Notes under the pieces: generated by a model | Database searches by the model: none | Seen by the model: only the letters and a program-made list of their open reading frames with translations | What the model was told of the DNA's origin: nothing | NCBI GenBank assembly: GCA_041685115.1 | Contig: JAWLGK010000020.1 | Span: 1-64,000 of the forward strand | Length of the DNA stretch: 64,000 bases | Reading direction: 5' to 3' | Source of the DNA: JALOAT01 sp041685115 | GTDB lineage: Bacteria; Pseudomonadota; Gammaproteobacteria; Thiohalomonadales; Thiohalomonadaceae | Position numbers and translations under genes: made by a program | Part shown: positions 34,187 to 47,375 of the stretch, in pieces | How the letters are laid out: each line of letters opens with the position of its first letter | How positions within the stretch are numbered: the stretch's first letter is position 1

Positions 34187-34636
34187 ATGAAGATCAGCAC
34201 CCGTTTTTTCGGCAGCCAGGAGATTGACGAGAATCAGATCATCACCTTCCCGCGCGGCCTGCCCGGCTTCGAGCAGTGCAAGCGTTTCAAGCTGTTCCAC
34301 GAGGAAGGCAAACCGAGCGTGTTCTGGCTGCAGGCCGTGGACGACCCGGATGTGATGTTCTCGGTGGCCGCCCCGGAGATGTTCGGATTCGGCTACGAGC
34401 TGTCCCTCGATGCGGAAGAGGAGAAGCTGCTCGGCCTTCTGGAACCGGGCGAGGCGGTGGTGTTGGTCATGCTCCGTCGTACCGACGAGGAAGGCGCCGA
34501 GCCGCTGCCCGGCTATCCCAAACTGAGCGGCAACCTGCGCGGCCCCCTTATCGTCAATGCCCGCCAGCAGATCGGCATGCAGAAGGTCGTGAACCGCTTC
34601 CGGCAGGAGATCGTGCTGCGCGCCATCGAGGAATGA
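34187..34636 (+). CDS. fliW: Flagellar assembly factor FliW
   Basis: A 149-residue FliW protein. In other bacteria FliW binds flagellin and antagonises CsrA to time flagellin translation. The segments ITFPRGLPGFE and a C-terminal NARQQIGMQKVV fit the family. ATG 34187 has a TAGGAGAA ribosome site; the frame is open to 34109. It is away from any flagellar operon and overlaps the next gene by ATGA. Its presence agrees with the sigma-28-like promoter of the chemoreceptor gene. Confidence 0.88.
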   Translation: MKISTRFFGSQEIDENQIITFPRGLPGFEQCKRFKLFHEEGKPSVFWLQAVDDPDVMFSVAAPEMFGFGYELSLDAEEEKLLGLLEPGEAVVLVMLRRTDEEGAEPLPGYPKLSGNLRGPLIVNARQQIGMQKVVNRFRQEIVLRAIEE

Positions 34637-35418
34637 ACCCGGATCTGTCCGAGCTCGAGCCGCTGGTCGTGGGCGCCGCCCACGATGAGCTGTTGCCGCG
34701 TTTCGCGCGGGTCGGCGTGCAGCTGAAGGGTGATGCGAGCCCCGTGACCGAGGCGGACCTGGCCGTACATGCCCGCCTGCATGCGGCGCTCAACGAGCGC
34801 TGGCCCGAGGTGGCATTCCTCAGCGAGGAAATGCCCCACGAGCGCCAGGCGGCGCTGTTGGCGTCGGACGGGGCCCTATGGGTACTCGATCCCCTGGACG
34901 GCACGAGCAACTTCGTGGTCGGTGTGCCGCACTGCTGCATTTCGCTGGCCTATCTGGAGGCCGGCGAGGTGCAACTGGGACTGATCTACGACCCCTTCCG
35001 GCAGGAACTCTTCCACGCGGAGCGCGGCGGCGGCGCCTTCCTCAATCACGTGCCCATCCGGGTCGCGGGCGCGGAACGTCCCTTCGCCCAGACCCTCGTC
35101 ATGGTCGATTTCAAACGCCTGCCCAAGCGCCTGGCCGCGCGCCTGGCAAGCGAGCCGCCCTATGGTTCGCAGCGCAACTTCGGCGCCGGTGCCCTGGATT
35201 GGGCCTGGCTGGCCGCGGGGCGCGTGCACGCCTACCTGCATGGTGGGCAGAAGCTGTGGGACTACGCCGCCGGCGCGCTCATCCTGCAGGAGGCTGGTGG
35301 CATCAGCAGCACATTGCAGGGCGAGGCGGTCTATAGAAGGACGGTCGAGCCCCGCTCGGTGGTCGCCGCGGCCGCGGGCTACTTCGAGGCGTGGTACGCC
35401 TGGCTGACCACCGTGTAG
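34633..35418 (+). CDS. Inositol monophosphatase family protein
   Basis: A 261-residue metal-dependent phosphatase of the IMPase/FBPase superfamily. Metal-site motifs are EADLAVHARL, FLSEEM and DPLDGTSNF, with LWDYAAGALILQEAGG near the C-terminus. The substrate (inositol phosphate, histidinol phosphate or another) cannot be told from sequence. ATG 34633 overlaps the fliW stop, so the pair is co-transcribed. Confidence 0.85.
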   Translation: MNPDLSELEPLVVGAAHDELLPRFARVGVQLKGDASPVTEADLAVHARLHAALNERWPEVAFLSEEMPHERQAALLASDGALWVLDPLDGTSNFVVGVPHCCISLAYLEAGEVQLGLIYDPFRQELFHAERGGGAFLNHVPIRVAGAERPFAQTLVMVDFKRLPKRLAARLASEPPYGSQRNFGAGALDWAWLAAGRVHAYLHGGQKLWDYAAGALILQEAGGISSTLQGEAVYRRTVEPRSVVAAAAGYFEAWYAWLTTV

Positions 35419-35482
35419 GAGCCGACCCTGTCGGCGAACAGCCGTGGTTCGCGAAGGCGCTGTTCGCCCACGGGAGTGGGCT
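35415..35482. repeat. Palindromic repeat of the gtaggagccgac...gtgggct type
   Basis: gtaggagccgaccctgtcgg, then cgaacagccg, faces cggctgttcgc-like and cgcccacgggagtgggct in inverted orientation, forming a hairpin between the IMPase-family gene and mtnA. The same family makes the three-copy array at 36.6-36.9 kb and single copies at 52616 and about 53799. Confidence 0.7.
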
Positions 35483-35569
35483 TCCACTCGGTATTCCACC
35501 TGCCAGTGTGTTTTCTTTCCACGCTCCAAGCCGCCATAATCCGGCCCTTCACCGATTACCCATACCGCC

Positions 35570-36616
<1,047 letters not shown>

Positions 36617-37180
36617 AAACATTCGCCCACGGTGTGGGCTCCTGCGGGTGGTTATCGATGCCTTGTAGGAGCCGACACCGTCGGCGAACGTGGCTCCGAT
36701 AACCGCGGGCGGTTGGAAAGGCATTCGCCCACGGTGTGGGCTCCTACGGTGGTTTGATGAGCCCGTTGTAGGGGCTGGCACCGTCGGCGAACGTGGCTCT
36801 GATAACCGCAGGCGGTTGGAAAGGCATTCGCCCACGGTGTGGGCTCCTACGGGTGGTTATCGAAACCTTGTAGGAGCCGACACCGTCGGCGAATTACATC
36901 CGATTTCCGCCGGTTTAAAAAAACATCCGCACAGCGCCTTTCCTTCTTCTGTGGGAGCGGCCTCAGGCCGCGATTCTCCCCCTTGCCCGCCATCGTGGCC
37001 TTAGGTCGCTCCTACATACAGCGGTGGCAAGTCATCTCCAGAAAACCGCCTCAGATGTCCCCTGACAGGCTTTCCCAAGCCTGCGCTGGGCCCCCTTGCC
37101 GTGGTATCATGCCGGCTTCTTTTCGGGTGTCAGGCCAAGGGCTTGGCCCCGCTCCGGTTGGAAAGGAAACGTCGTAATCC
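36617..37180. repeat. Three-copy palindromic repeat array and a REP element upstream of gyrA
   Basis: Three copies of a unit of about 102 bp start at 36621, 36723 and 36826, each beginning attcgcccacggtgtgggct and containing the inverted half gtaggagccgacaccgtcgg. At 36951-37016 a second family occurs (gtgggagcggcctcaggccg facing ggccttaggtcgctcctac). The gyrA promoter must lie in the remaining 37020-37180, but no strong sigma-70 match is evident. Confidence 0.85.
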
Positions 37181-39766
<2,586 letters not shown>

Positions 39767-39892
39767 TGTTTCTTCAGGAACATCCGAGGGCGGGGCTCGC
39801 ACGTAGCGCTTAGAAGCGGCGCACACGAGTCCCCCCCGTGTTCCCCGTGGTTTAAGCTTTTTTTCTTTAAAAGAAATTCCTAAGGAACCGCC

Positions 39893-40978
39893 ATGGCGCG
39901 CGTATTCAACTTCAGTGCCGGCCCGGCCATGTTGCCGCAGGCTGTGATCGAACGGGCCCGCGAGGAGATGCTGGACTGGAATGGCAGCGGCATGTCCGTG
40001 ATGGAGATGAGCCATCGCGGCAAGGAGTACATGTCCATCGCCGCCAAGGCCGAGGCGGACCTGCGCGAGCTGCTCGCCGTCCCCGCCAATTACAAGGTGC
40101 TGTTCCTGCAGGGCGGCGCCTCCCAGCAGTTCGCCATGATCCCCATGAACCTGCTGCGCGGGAGGAACGTCGCCGATTACATCAACACCGGCGACTGGTC
40201 CACCAAGGCCATCGCCGAGGCGAAGAAGTACGGCACGGTGAACGTGGCCGCCAGCAGCGAGGCGAGCCGCTTCACCACCGTGCCCGCCCAGGCGGAGCTG
40301 AGGCTCTCCGGCGATGCGGCCTACGTGCACTACTGCCCCAACGAGACCATCCGCGGCGTGGAGTTCGACTACGTGCCAGAGACCGGCGGTGTGCCGCTGG
40401 TGGCCGACATGTCCTCCACCATCCTGTCACGCCCCATCGACGTGAGCCGGTTCGGCCTCATCTACGCCGGCGCGCAGAAGAACATCGGCCCGGCGGGGCT
40501 GACCATCGTTATCGTGCGTGAAGACCTGCTGGGCGGGCCGCTCCCGGGCACACCCACCATGCTCGATTACAAGATCCACGCCGACAACGACTCCATGTAC
40601 AACACCCCGGCCACCTATTCCTGGTATGTGGCGGGGCTGGTGTTCCAGTGGCTGAAAGACCTCGGCGGGCTTGCGGGCATGGCGGCCATCAACCAGCGCA
40701 AGGCGGAGAAGCTCTATGCCGCCATCGACCAGTCCGGCGGCTTCTACCACAACCCGGTGGCGAAGCACTGCCGTTCCTGGATGAACGTGCCGTTCACCCT
40801 GGCCAATGCGGATCTGGACGAAACCTTCCTCAAGGAAGCCAAGCAGGCGGGGCTGGTCACGCTCAAGGGCCACCGCGTGGTGGGCGGCATGCGGGCCAGC
40901 ATCTACAACGCCATGCCGGAGGAAGGCGTCGACGCGCTGGTAGGCTTCATGGCCGACTTCGCAAGACGAAACGGGTAA
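39893..40978 (+). CDS. serC: Phosphoserine aminotransferase SerC
   Basis: A 361-residue class V aminotransferase making 3-phosphoserine for serine synthesis, also used in pyridoxal phosphate synthesis. The PLP lysine is K196 in AGAQKNIGPAG. The N-terminal FNFSAGPAMLP and the LFLQGGASQQF motif are typical of SerC. A clear AAGGAA ribosome site lies upstream of ATG 39893. gyrA-serC order is conserved in gammaproteobacteria, but the usual next gene (pheA) is absent here. Confidence 0.97.
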   Translation: MARVFNFSAGPAMLPQAVIERAREEMLDWNGSGMSVMEMSHRGKEYMSIAAKAEADLRELLAVPANYKVLFLQGGASQQFAMIPMNLLRGRNVADYINTGDWSTKAIAEAKKYGTVNVAASSEASRFTTVPAQAELRLSGDAAYVHYCPNETIRGVEFDYVPETGGVPLVADMSSTILSRPIDVSRFGLIYAGAQKNIGPAGLTIVIVREDLLGGPLPGTPTMLDYKIHADNDSMYNTPATYSWYVAGLVFQWLKDLGGLAGMAAINQRKAEKLYAAIDQSGGFYHNPVAKHCRSWMNVPFTLANADLDETFLKEAKQAGLVTLKGHRVVGGMRASIYNAMPEEGVDALVGFMADFARRNG

Positions 40979-42049
40979 GCGGATGGCTGGACCGCACCCA
41001 TGTGTTGTGGGGCCTCAGGCCGCGATGGTTTTTGTGAACACCCAACCGCCGGATGAGTCCGTTCTTACGAAAGCGCGTTGTGCGTGTGGGACAACGTGGC
41101 CCGCAGAGCGTCATACAAACCCGTTCGGGCGTGAGCTGCGGAATATGCCCCGTCCGTAGGTCACGTTGGCCCCAGAAATGAAGAAGGGGAGCATCCTGCT
41201 CCCCTCCGGGCGTAGTTGACTTCCCTGTCACACCCACACGTCCCTGTGGTGCTCAAGAGTACGTAGGTCACCTTCCTAGAGAAACCCCTCGCTTGTAGGC
41301 GAAGCCGGTATCTCACGTAGGAGTTTTCTGATTTTTTTATGTCCGGCTCGGTTGATGCGGAGCAGTCGCATCAGTGCCTAGGGAAATGCCGATTCAGTTA
41401 GCGTTTCCGGCAGCACATGGATGTGCCACCATTTTCGGCCCGTAAGCGGTTCAACATGAGGTGGGCAAAAATCACGCTTTTTGCTGCGCTGAGAAAGCCT
41501 TCACGCTTCCCTAGGTGATCTCCGTGTGGAGGCGCCGCCGACCGCACGGGGTCTTTGTGGGCTATCCAATCACCGGGCACCCGTTCCCACAACACTGCGG
41601 AATGCGGAATGAAAAAGGGGAGCGTCCTGCTCCCCTCCGGGTCGTAGTTGACGTCCCTGTCACACCCACATCCCTGTGGTGTCCAGAGTACGTAGGTGAC
41701 TTTCCTGGAGAAACCCCTGGCTTGTAGGCAGAGGCGGGATCTTGTGTAGGAGTTTTCTGATTTTGGTACGCGACGGGTGATTGATGGCTCGGCCCAGGCT
41801 TTGTGGGAGAGAGCAGCGCCTAGACCGATGGCGAGATCGGAAGGATGCCAGGCAGCTCGCGTGACCCGCGCCGGTGCAAACGCTAACCCCGGAAATGGAG
41901 AAGGGGAGCATCCTGCTCCCCTTCGGGTCGTAGCTGACTTCCTTGTCACACCCACATCCGTGTGGTGCTTAGACTACGTAGGCCACTCCTTCAGAGGAAG
42001 CCCTCGCTTGTAGGCTCAGGCGGTATCTCGTGTAGGAATGTTCCGATTT
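40979..42049. repeat. Gene-free region with three copies of a structured repeat of about 165 bp
   Basis: Three direct copies lie at about 41170-41338, 41603-41768 and 41883-42050. Each has, in order, an aaggggagcatcctgctccc hairpin, gtagttgacttccctgtcac, cacccac...ctgtggtg, a tacgtaggtcac segment, aaacccctcgcttgtaggc and a terminal gtaggagttttctgattttt. The copies are diverged but colinear. At the left edge are a ggcctcaggccgcgatgg relic (about 41010) and gtaggtcacgttgg (41156). Reading frames here are built from the repeats and are not convincing genes. Confidence 0.75.
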
Positions 42050-43237
42050 TTACTTGAGGCCCACGGCCCGGCCGATGCGATCCAGCGCCTTGGACAGGTT
42101 TTCCTGGCTGGTGGCGAAGGACAGGCGCACATAGCCGGGTGCGCCGAAGGCGGTGCCCGGCACGAGGGCGACGCCCACGTCGTTCAGTAGGCGGTCGGAG
42201 AATTCCACATCATCCTTCAGGCCCGCAGCGCGGATGGCCGCGGTCACGTCCGGGAATGAGTAGAACGCGCCTTCCGAGGTGAGGCACTCGAAGCCCTGGA
42301 TGGCGTTCAGGCGTTCCACCACGAAGTCGTGCCGCTCCTTGAACGACTTGAGCATGGTCTGGATGCAGCTCTGGTCGCCGTTCAGCGCCACGGTGGCCGC
42401 CACCTGGGAGATGGAGGTGGGGTTGGAGGTACTCTGGGATTGCACCTTCTTCATGGCGCCGATGAGTTTCTGCGGGCCGGCCGCGTAGCCGATGCGCCAG
42501 CCGGTCATGGAATAGGCCTTGGATACGCCGTTCAGCACGATGGTGCGCTCGTACAGGTCCGGGCACACGTTGAGGATGTTGGAAAAGCCCTCCGGCCCCC
42601 AGTAGATGTGCTCGTACATGTCGTCGCTGGCCACCAGCACCTGGGGATGGCGGCGCAGCACCTCACCCAGGGCGGCCCAGTCGGCCTTGGTGTAGACGCT
42701 GCCGGTGGGGTTGGACGGGCTGTTCAGCACCAGCAGGCGGGTGCGCGGGGTGATGGCAGCTTCCAGTTGTTCCGGAGTGATCTTGAAGCCCTGCGCCAGG
42801 CCCGTCTCGATGATCACCGGCTTGCCGTCGGCCAGCAGCACCATGTCGGGGTACGACACCCAGTAGGGCGCGGGGATGATCACCTCGTCGCCCCGGTTCA
42901 GCAACGCCTGGGCCAGGTTGTAGAAGCTCTGCTTGCCGCCGCAGGACACCAGCACCTGGTTTGGGGTGTAGGACAGGCCGTTGTCGCGCTGGAACTTGCC
43001 GATGACCGCTTCCTTCAGTTCGGGCGTGCCATCCACGGCGGTGTACTTGGTGAAGCCCGCCTTGATGGCCTCGATGGCGGCCTGCTTGATGTGTTCGGGC
43101 GTGTCGAAATCCGGCTCACCGGCGCCCAGGCCGATGATGTCCTTTCCCTGGGCCTTCAGTTCTTTGGCGCGGGCGGTGACCGCCAGGGTGGGAGAGGGCT
43201 TGACGGTTTGAACGCGGTCAGAAAGTTGGATGTCCAA
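42050..43237 (-). CDS. Class I aminotransferase (aspartate aminotransferase type)
   Basis: A 395-residue PLP-dependent aminotransferase of the Ib aspartate/aromatic group. The PLP lysine is K240 in NGVSKAYSMTGWRIGY. PGEPDF-like GAGEPDFDTPEHIK near residue 40 and NSPSNPTG near 170 are class signatures. The start appears to be TTG 43237 (MDIQLSDRVQTVKPSPT), 9 nt after GAGG; the frame is open upstream but without family sequence. It is divergent from uvrB with only 77 bp between. Confidence 0.93.
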   Translation of the reverse strand: MDIQLSDRVQTVKPSPTLAVTARAKELKAQGKDIIGLGAGEPDFDTPEHIKQAAIEAIKAGFTKYTAVDGTPELKEAVIGKFQRDNGLSYTPNQVLVSCGGKQSFYNLAQALLNRGDEVIIPAPYWVSYPDMVLLADGKPVIIETGLAQGFKITPEQLEAAITPRTRLLVLNSPSNPTGSVYTKADWAALGEVLRRHPQVLVASDDMYEHIYWGPEGFSNILNVCPDLYERTIVLNGVSKAYSMTGWRIGYAAGPQKLIGAMKKVQSQSTSNPTSISQVAATVALNGDQSCIQTMLKSFKERHDFVVERLNAIQGFECLTSEGAFYSFPDVTAAIRAAGLKDDVEFSDRLLNDVGVALVPGTAFGAPGYVRLSFATSQENLSKALDRIGRAVGLK

Positions 43238-43314
43238 GCGGTGTGTCCTCGACACGCAGGGTTGTGCAAAAACTCGCGTAATATACTGGGTTCGTCCCCG
43301 TTTCTGAATCCCCG

Positions 43315-45339
43315 ATGCAGCGCCAATTCGAAATCCAGTCACGCTTCCAACCGGCCGGCGATCAGCCGGAGGCCATCCGCAAGCTGGTGGAGGGCCTGCG
43401 CGTGGGCGAGGCGGGCATGACGCTGCTCGGCGTGACGGGCTCCGGCAAGACCTTCACCATCGCCAACGTGATCCAGCAGATGCAGCGTCCGACGCTCATC
43501 ATGGCCCACAACAAGACCCTGGCCGCCCAACTCTACGGCGAGATGAAGGAGTTCTTCCCGCACAACGCGGTGGAGTACTTCGTCTCCTATTACGACTACT
43601 ACCAACCGGAGGCCTACGTCCCGGCCTCGGACACCTACATCGAGAAGGACGCCTCCATCAACGAGCACATCGAGCAGATGCGCCTGTCGGCCACCAAGGC
43701 CCTGCTGGAGCGGCCCGATGCCATCATCGTCGCCACCGTCTCGGCCATCTACGGCCTGGGCGATCCCAACCAGTACCTGGGCATGGTGCTGCACCTGGTG
43801 CGCGGCGACGTGGTGGATCAGCGCTTCATCCTGCGCCGCCTGGCGGAACTGCAATACACCCGCAACGACGTGGAACTGCGCCGCGGCACCTTCCGCCTGC
43901 GCGGCGAGGTGCTGGACATCTTCCCCGCTGAGTCGGACCGGGATGCCGTGCGGGTGGAATTCTTCGACGAGGAGATCGAGCAGCTCAGCTATTTCGACCC
44001 ACTCACCGGCGAGATCCTGCGCAAGGTCCCGCGCCTGACCATCTACCCCAAGACCCACTACGTCACCCCGCGCGAGACCGTGCTCGGGGCCATCGACCAG
44101 ATCAAGGACGAGTTGCGCGAGCGGCTGGAGTGGTTCTACAAGGAGAACAAGCTCGTGGAGGCCCAGCGCCTGGAGCAACGCACCAAGTTCGACATCGAGA
44201 TGCTGGTGGAGCTGGGCTATTGCTCGGGCATCGAGAACTACTCGCGCTATCTGTCCGGCCGCGAGGCCGGCCAGCCGCCGCCGACCCTGTTCGATTACCT
44301 GCCCGAGGATGCCCTGCTGGTCATCGACGAGAGCCACGTCACCGTGCCGCAGATCGGCGCCATGTTCCGCGGCGACCGCTCGCGCAAGGAAAACCTGGTC
44401 AACTACGGTTTCCGTCTGCCCTCGGCCCTGGACAACCGCCCGCTGCGCTTCGAGGAATGGGAGCGGCTGTCGCCCCAGACCATTTATGTCTCCGCCACCC
44501 CGGCCAAGTACGAACTGGAGCATTCGGGGGAGGTCATCGAGCAGGTGGTGCGTCCCACCGGCCTGGTGGACCCGGAGGTGGAGGTGCGCCCTGCACGCAC
44601 CCAGGTGGACGACCTGCTGTCGGAGATCCACAAGCGCGCCGCGGCCAACGAGCGCGTGCTGGTGACCACCCTCACCAAGCGCATGGCCGAAGACCTCACC
44701 GAATACCTCGACGAACACGGCGTGCGGGTGCGCTACATGCACTCGGACATCGACACCGTGGAGCGCGTGGAGATCATCCGCGACCTGCGCCTGGGCGAGT
44801 TCGACGTGCTGGTGGGTATCAACCTGCTACGCGAGGGCCTGGACATGCCCGAGGTATCGCTGGTGGCGGTGCTGGACGCCGATAAGGAGGGCTTCCTGCG
44901 TTCCGAGACCTCCCTCATCCAGACCATCGGCCGTGCTGCGCGTCATTTGCACGGCAAGGCCATCCTGTATGCGGACAACATCACCGGCTCCATGAAGCGC
45001 GCCATCGACGAGACCGAGCGCCGCCGCGCCAAGCAGATGGCCCACAACGAGGCCTATGGGATTACGCCGCGTTCCATCCAGAAGTCTGTCCAGGACATCC
45101 TCGAAACCGGCGTGCCCGGCGCCCCCGGCATGCCGCAGCGCTTTGCCAAGGTGGCGGACGAAATGGCTGAGTACGCGGGCATGTCGGCAGCGCAGCTACA
45201 AAAGAAGGTCAAGGCCATGGAAGAACAGATGTACCACCACGCCCGCAACCTGGAGTTCGAAGAAGCCGCACGCCTGCGCGACGAGATCCGCAAGATCCAG
45301 GAGCTGAACCTGGGCGTCGGTGAATCCGGAACAGATTGA
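43315..45339 (+). CDS. uvrB: Excinuclease ABC subunit B (UvrB)
   Basis: A 674-residue damage-verification helicase of nucleotide excision repair. Walker A GVTGSGKTFT contains K45. The beta-hairpin region has YYDYYQPEAYVP, DEXD-like VIDESH lies in the middle, and a C-terminal UVR domain of about 35 residues interacts with UvrC. Length is standard. No clear LexA operator (CTGT-N8-ACAG) is seen in the 77 bp upstream. Confidence 0.97.
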   Translation: MQRQFEIQSRFQPAGDQPEAIRKLVEGLRVGEAGMTLLGVTGSGKTFTIANVIQQMQRPTLIMAHNKTLAAQLYGEMKEFFPHNAVEYFVSYYDYYQPEAYVPASDTYIEKDASINEHIEQMRLSATKALLERPDAIIVATVSAIYGLGDPNQYLGMVLHLVRGDVVDQRFILRRLAELQYTRNDVELRRGTFRLRGEVLDIFPAESDRDAVRVEFFDEEIEQLSYFDPLTGEILRKVPRLTIYPKTHYVTPRETVLGAIDQIKDELRERLEWFYKENKLVEAQRLEQRTKFDIEMLVELGYCSGIENYSRYLSGREAGQPPPTLFDYLPEDALLVIDESHVTVPQIGAMFRGDRSRKENLVNYGFRLPSALDNRPLRFEEWERLSPQTIYVSATPAKYELEHSGEVIEQVVRPTGLVDPEVEVRPARTQVDDLLSEIHKRAAANERVLVTTLTKRMAEDLTEYLDEHGVRVRYMHSDIDTVERVEIIRDLRLGEFDVLVGINLLREGLDMPEVSLVAVLDADKEGFLRSETSLIQTIGRAARHLHGKAILYADNITGSMKRAIDETERRRAKQMAHNEAYGITPRSIQKSVQDILETGVPGAPGMPQRFAKVADEMAEYAGMSAAQLQKKVKAMEEQMYHHARNLEFEEAARLRDEIRKIQELNLGVGESGTD

Positions 45340-45454
45340 CGACCTCTACATGGCTCCGATTCGTATCCGTTCTTTTCCAGCCAATGACATAGAATTCACC
45401 GCACATCGACGAGGAGGCCCTCGCCTTCCTTCAGATACATAAAGGAAAACACGC

Positions 45455-46450
45455 ATGAAGATCCTGGTCGTTGGCGGTGCTGGCTACATCGGTTCCCACA
45501 TGGTGAAGTACCTGGCCAAGGCCGGGCATACGCCGGTGGTACTGGATGACCTGTCCGCGGGTTACCGGGACGCGGTAGTTGGCGCGAAGCTGGTGGAGGG
45601 CAACATCGGGGACGCGGCCTTACTCGAAGACCTGTTCGCCCGCGAGGCCTTCGACGCGGTCATGCACTTCGCCTCCTGGATCCAGGTGGGCGAATCGGTG
45701 CGCGAGCCGGCCAAGTATTACCGCAACAACGTGGCCAACACCCTCACGCTGCTGGATGCCATGGTGGCGCACCATGTGCCCCACTTCATCTTCTCCTCGA
45801 CGGCGGCGATTTTCGGTGAACCGGAATACACGCCCATGGACGAGGCGCATCCCAAGCGGCCCATCAATCCTTACGGCCGCACCAAGTTGATGGTGGAGCA
45901 GATCCTGGCGGACTTTGACGTTGCCTACGGACTCAAGTCCACCTGTCTGCGCTATTTCAATGCGGCGGGGGCGGATCCGGAGGGGCAACTCGGCGAACGA
46001 CACGACCCCGAGACCCACCTCATCCCGCTGGTGTTGCAGGCGGCCTCGGGGCGGCGTGAGAGCATCGCCGTGTTTGGTGATGATTACGACACCCGCGACG
46101 GTACCTGCGTGCGTGATTACATCCACGTGTGGGACCTGGCCCAGGCGCATCTGCTGGCGCTGGAGCGCATGCGTTCGACGGGCCAAAGCGCGGCCTACAA
46201 CCTCGGCAACGGCGCCGGTTACACCATTCGTGAGGTGATCGATACGGCGCAGCAGGTGACCGGACGGGACATCCGCGTAGTCAACGCTGCCCGGCGCGCG
46301 GGTGATCCAGCCGTGCTCGTTGCCGATGCGACACGCGCCCAGTCCGAACTGGGCTGGCAACCGCGCTATGCCGATCTAGCCGCCATCGTGGCCCACGCCT
46401 GGGCTTGGGAGCAGGACATGGCGAATGCGGAACACCGTAGGTCAGGTTGA
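45455..46450 (+). CDS. galE: UDP-glucose 4-epimerase GalE
   Basis: A 331-residue extended SDR epimerase interconverting UDP-glucose and UDP-galactose for envelope glycans. The NAD motif GGAGYIGSH is at the N-terminus, the catalytic Tyr140 and Lys144 are in YGRTK, and RYFNAAGADPEG is typical of GalE. The last codons (HRRSG) fall on a gtaggtca repeat relic at 46437-46450. ATG 45455 has an AAAGGAAA ribosome site. No other Leloir genes are nearby. Confidence 0.93.
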   Translation: MKILVVGGAGYIGSHMVKYLAKAGHTPVVLDDLSAGYRDAVVGAKLVEGNIGDAALLEDLFAREAFDAVMHFASWIQVGESVREPAKYYRNNVANTLTLLDAMVAHHVPHFIFSSTAAIFGEPEYTPMDEAHPKRPINPYGRTKLMVEQILADFDVAYGLKSTCLRYFNAAGADPEGQLGERHDPETHLIPLVLQAASGRRESIAVFGDDYDTRDGTCVRDYIHVWDLAQAHLLALERMRSTGQSAAYNLGNGAGYTIREVIDTAQQVTGRDIRVVNAARRAGDPAVLVADATRAQSELGWQPRYADLAAIVAHAWAWEQDMANAEHRRSG

Positions 46451-46706
46451 GCGCACTGTGCCTACCGACAGCGTGCCCGCACTCGTGCCAGCGCGGGGCG
46501 GCACTGGCGCCCTCGGTGGGTGACATCCACGTGAGACTTATCGGCAGTGCAGGGAACGGCAGGTGTTGCCGGTTAAATCAGCTCCTGCGGAAGAACGCGC
46601 TGTTCTCCCGCAGGAGCTGGTCCTCTGGGCATCGCTCGCCCAGCGAACCTGCCGACAGGGTCGGCCACTTGAATGCCGCCGACGCAAGCTACGGCGGCGG
46701 TGAAGG
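46451..46706. repeat. Intergenic region with a 12-bp perfect inverted repeat
   Basis: CAGCTCCTGCGG (46579-46590) and CCGCAGGAGCTG (46608-46619) form a perfect stem with a 17-nt loop between the convergent galE and comEA genes. ctgccgacagggtcggcc follows and resembles the gtaggagccgac family. No gene is visible. Confidence 0.7.
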
Positions 46707-46967
46707 TTATTTAGTGGTCAGGTTGGCCCGGCTTTTTTCCACCGTCGCCTTGCCGATGCCGTCCACCAGCGCCAGTTCGTCCACGCTCTTGAACGGCCCG
46801 TGTACCTTGCGGTACTCAACGATGGCCTGGGCCTTCTTTTCCCCGACACCCTTGATGGCTGCGGCCAGGGCGGGTGCATCGGCGGTGTTGATGTTTACCG
46901 GGGCAGCAACGGCCAGGGTCGAGCCGAGCAGGAGAACCAGGGAAAGGAGAGTCCTTTTGAAACGCAT
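46707..46967 (-). CDS. comEA: ComEA-family helix-hairpin-helix DNA-binding protein
   Basis: An 86-residue exported protein with a signal peptide (ending LAVAA) and a double helix-hairpin-helix domain: VNINTADAPALAAAIKGVG and a second ELALVDGIGKATVEK. ComEA-type proteins bind incoming DNA in the periplasm during natural transformation. The short single-domain form here is the proteobacterial type. A GGAGG-like site precedes ATG 46967. Confidence 0.9.
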   Translation of the reverse strand: MRFKRTLLSLVLLLGSTLAVAAPVNINTADAPALAAAIKGVGEKKAQAIVEYRKVHGPFKSVDELALVDGIGKATVEKSRANLTTK

Positions 46968-47097
46968 GTTGCCTCCATTTCATTTCTTTCCTTGTGCGCA
47001 TCCTCGCACGGGCACACGCTAAGGCCGGAACACTGTAGGAGGCAAGCCGCCAAGGTGTAGGAATTTTCGGATTTTTCCGTAAGACGGTCGGGGCCAA

Positions 47098-47126
47098 AAC
47101 AAAAAACCCCGCCTGGGGCGGGGTTC
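47098..47126 (-). terminator. Rho-independent terminator after tRNA-Val
   Basis: Read on the minus strand, CCCCGC and GGCGGGG flank a CCA loop and are followed by TTTTTTG. It lies about 30 bp downstream of the tRNA-Val 3' end and is a textbook intrinsic terminator. Confidence 0.85.
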
Positions 47127-47153
47127 TTGTTGCCTTCGACTTCAAGGCAGAGT

Positions 47154-47230
47154 TGGTAGGCGCGATTGGATTCGAACCAACGACCCCCACCATGTCAAGG
47201 TGGTGCTCTAACCAACTGAGCTACGCGCCT
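47154..47230 (-). tRNA. tRNA-Val (anticodon GAC)
   Basis: On the minus strand a full cloverleaf runs from AGGCGCGTAGCTCAG through GGTTCGAATCC to an encoded CCA (77 nt). The anticodon stem CCACC/GGTGG encloses the loop TTGACAT, giving GAC, which reads valine codons GTC/GTT. Acceptor arms AGGCGCG and CGCGCCT pair. Confidence 0.95.
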
Positions 47231-47375
47231 GAAGAGCGCGCAAAGATACCAAGGCACTCCGGGAAACGCAACGGGGGGCGAGATTTTCTTTCTGTGGGAA
47301 CTGACCGGATTGCCGACATGCCCAGCTCGGCTCAACTACATCTTTCGGCATGAGTCTTTGTGACCAGATGCTGTT

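Noticed and set aside
41398..41955. 185-residue leftward open frame
   Set aside because: It runs through two of the structured repeats and its other frames are equally open; no domain or ribosome site.
43238..43314. LexA operator upstream of uvrB
   Set aside because: No CTGT-N8-ACAG match is present in the short intergenic region.
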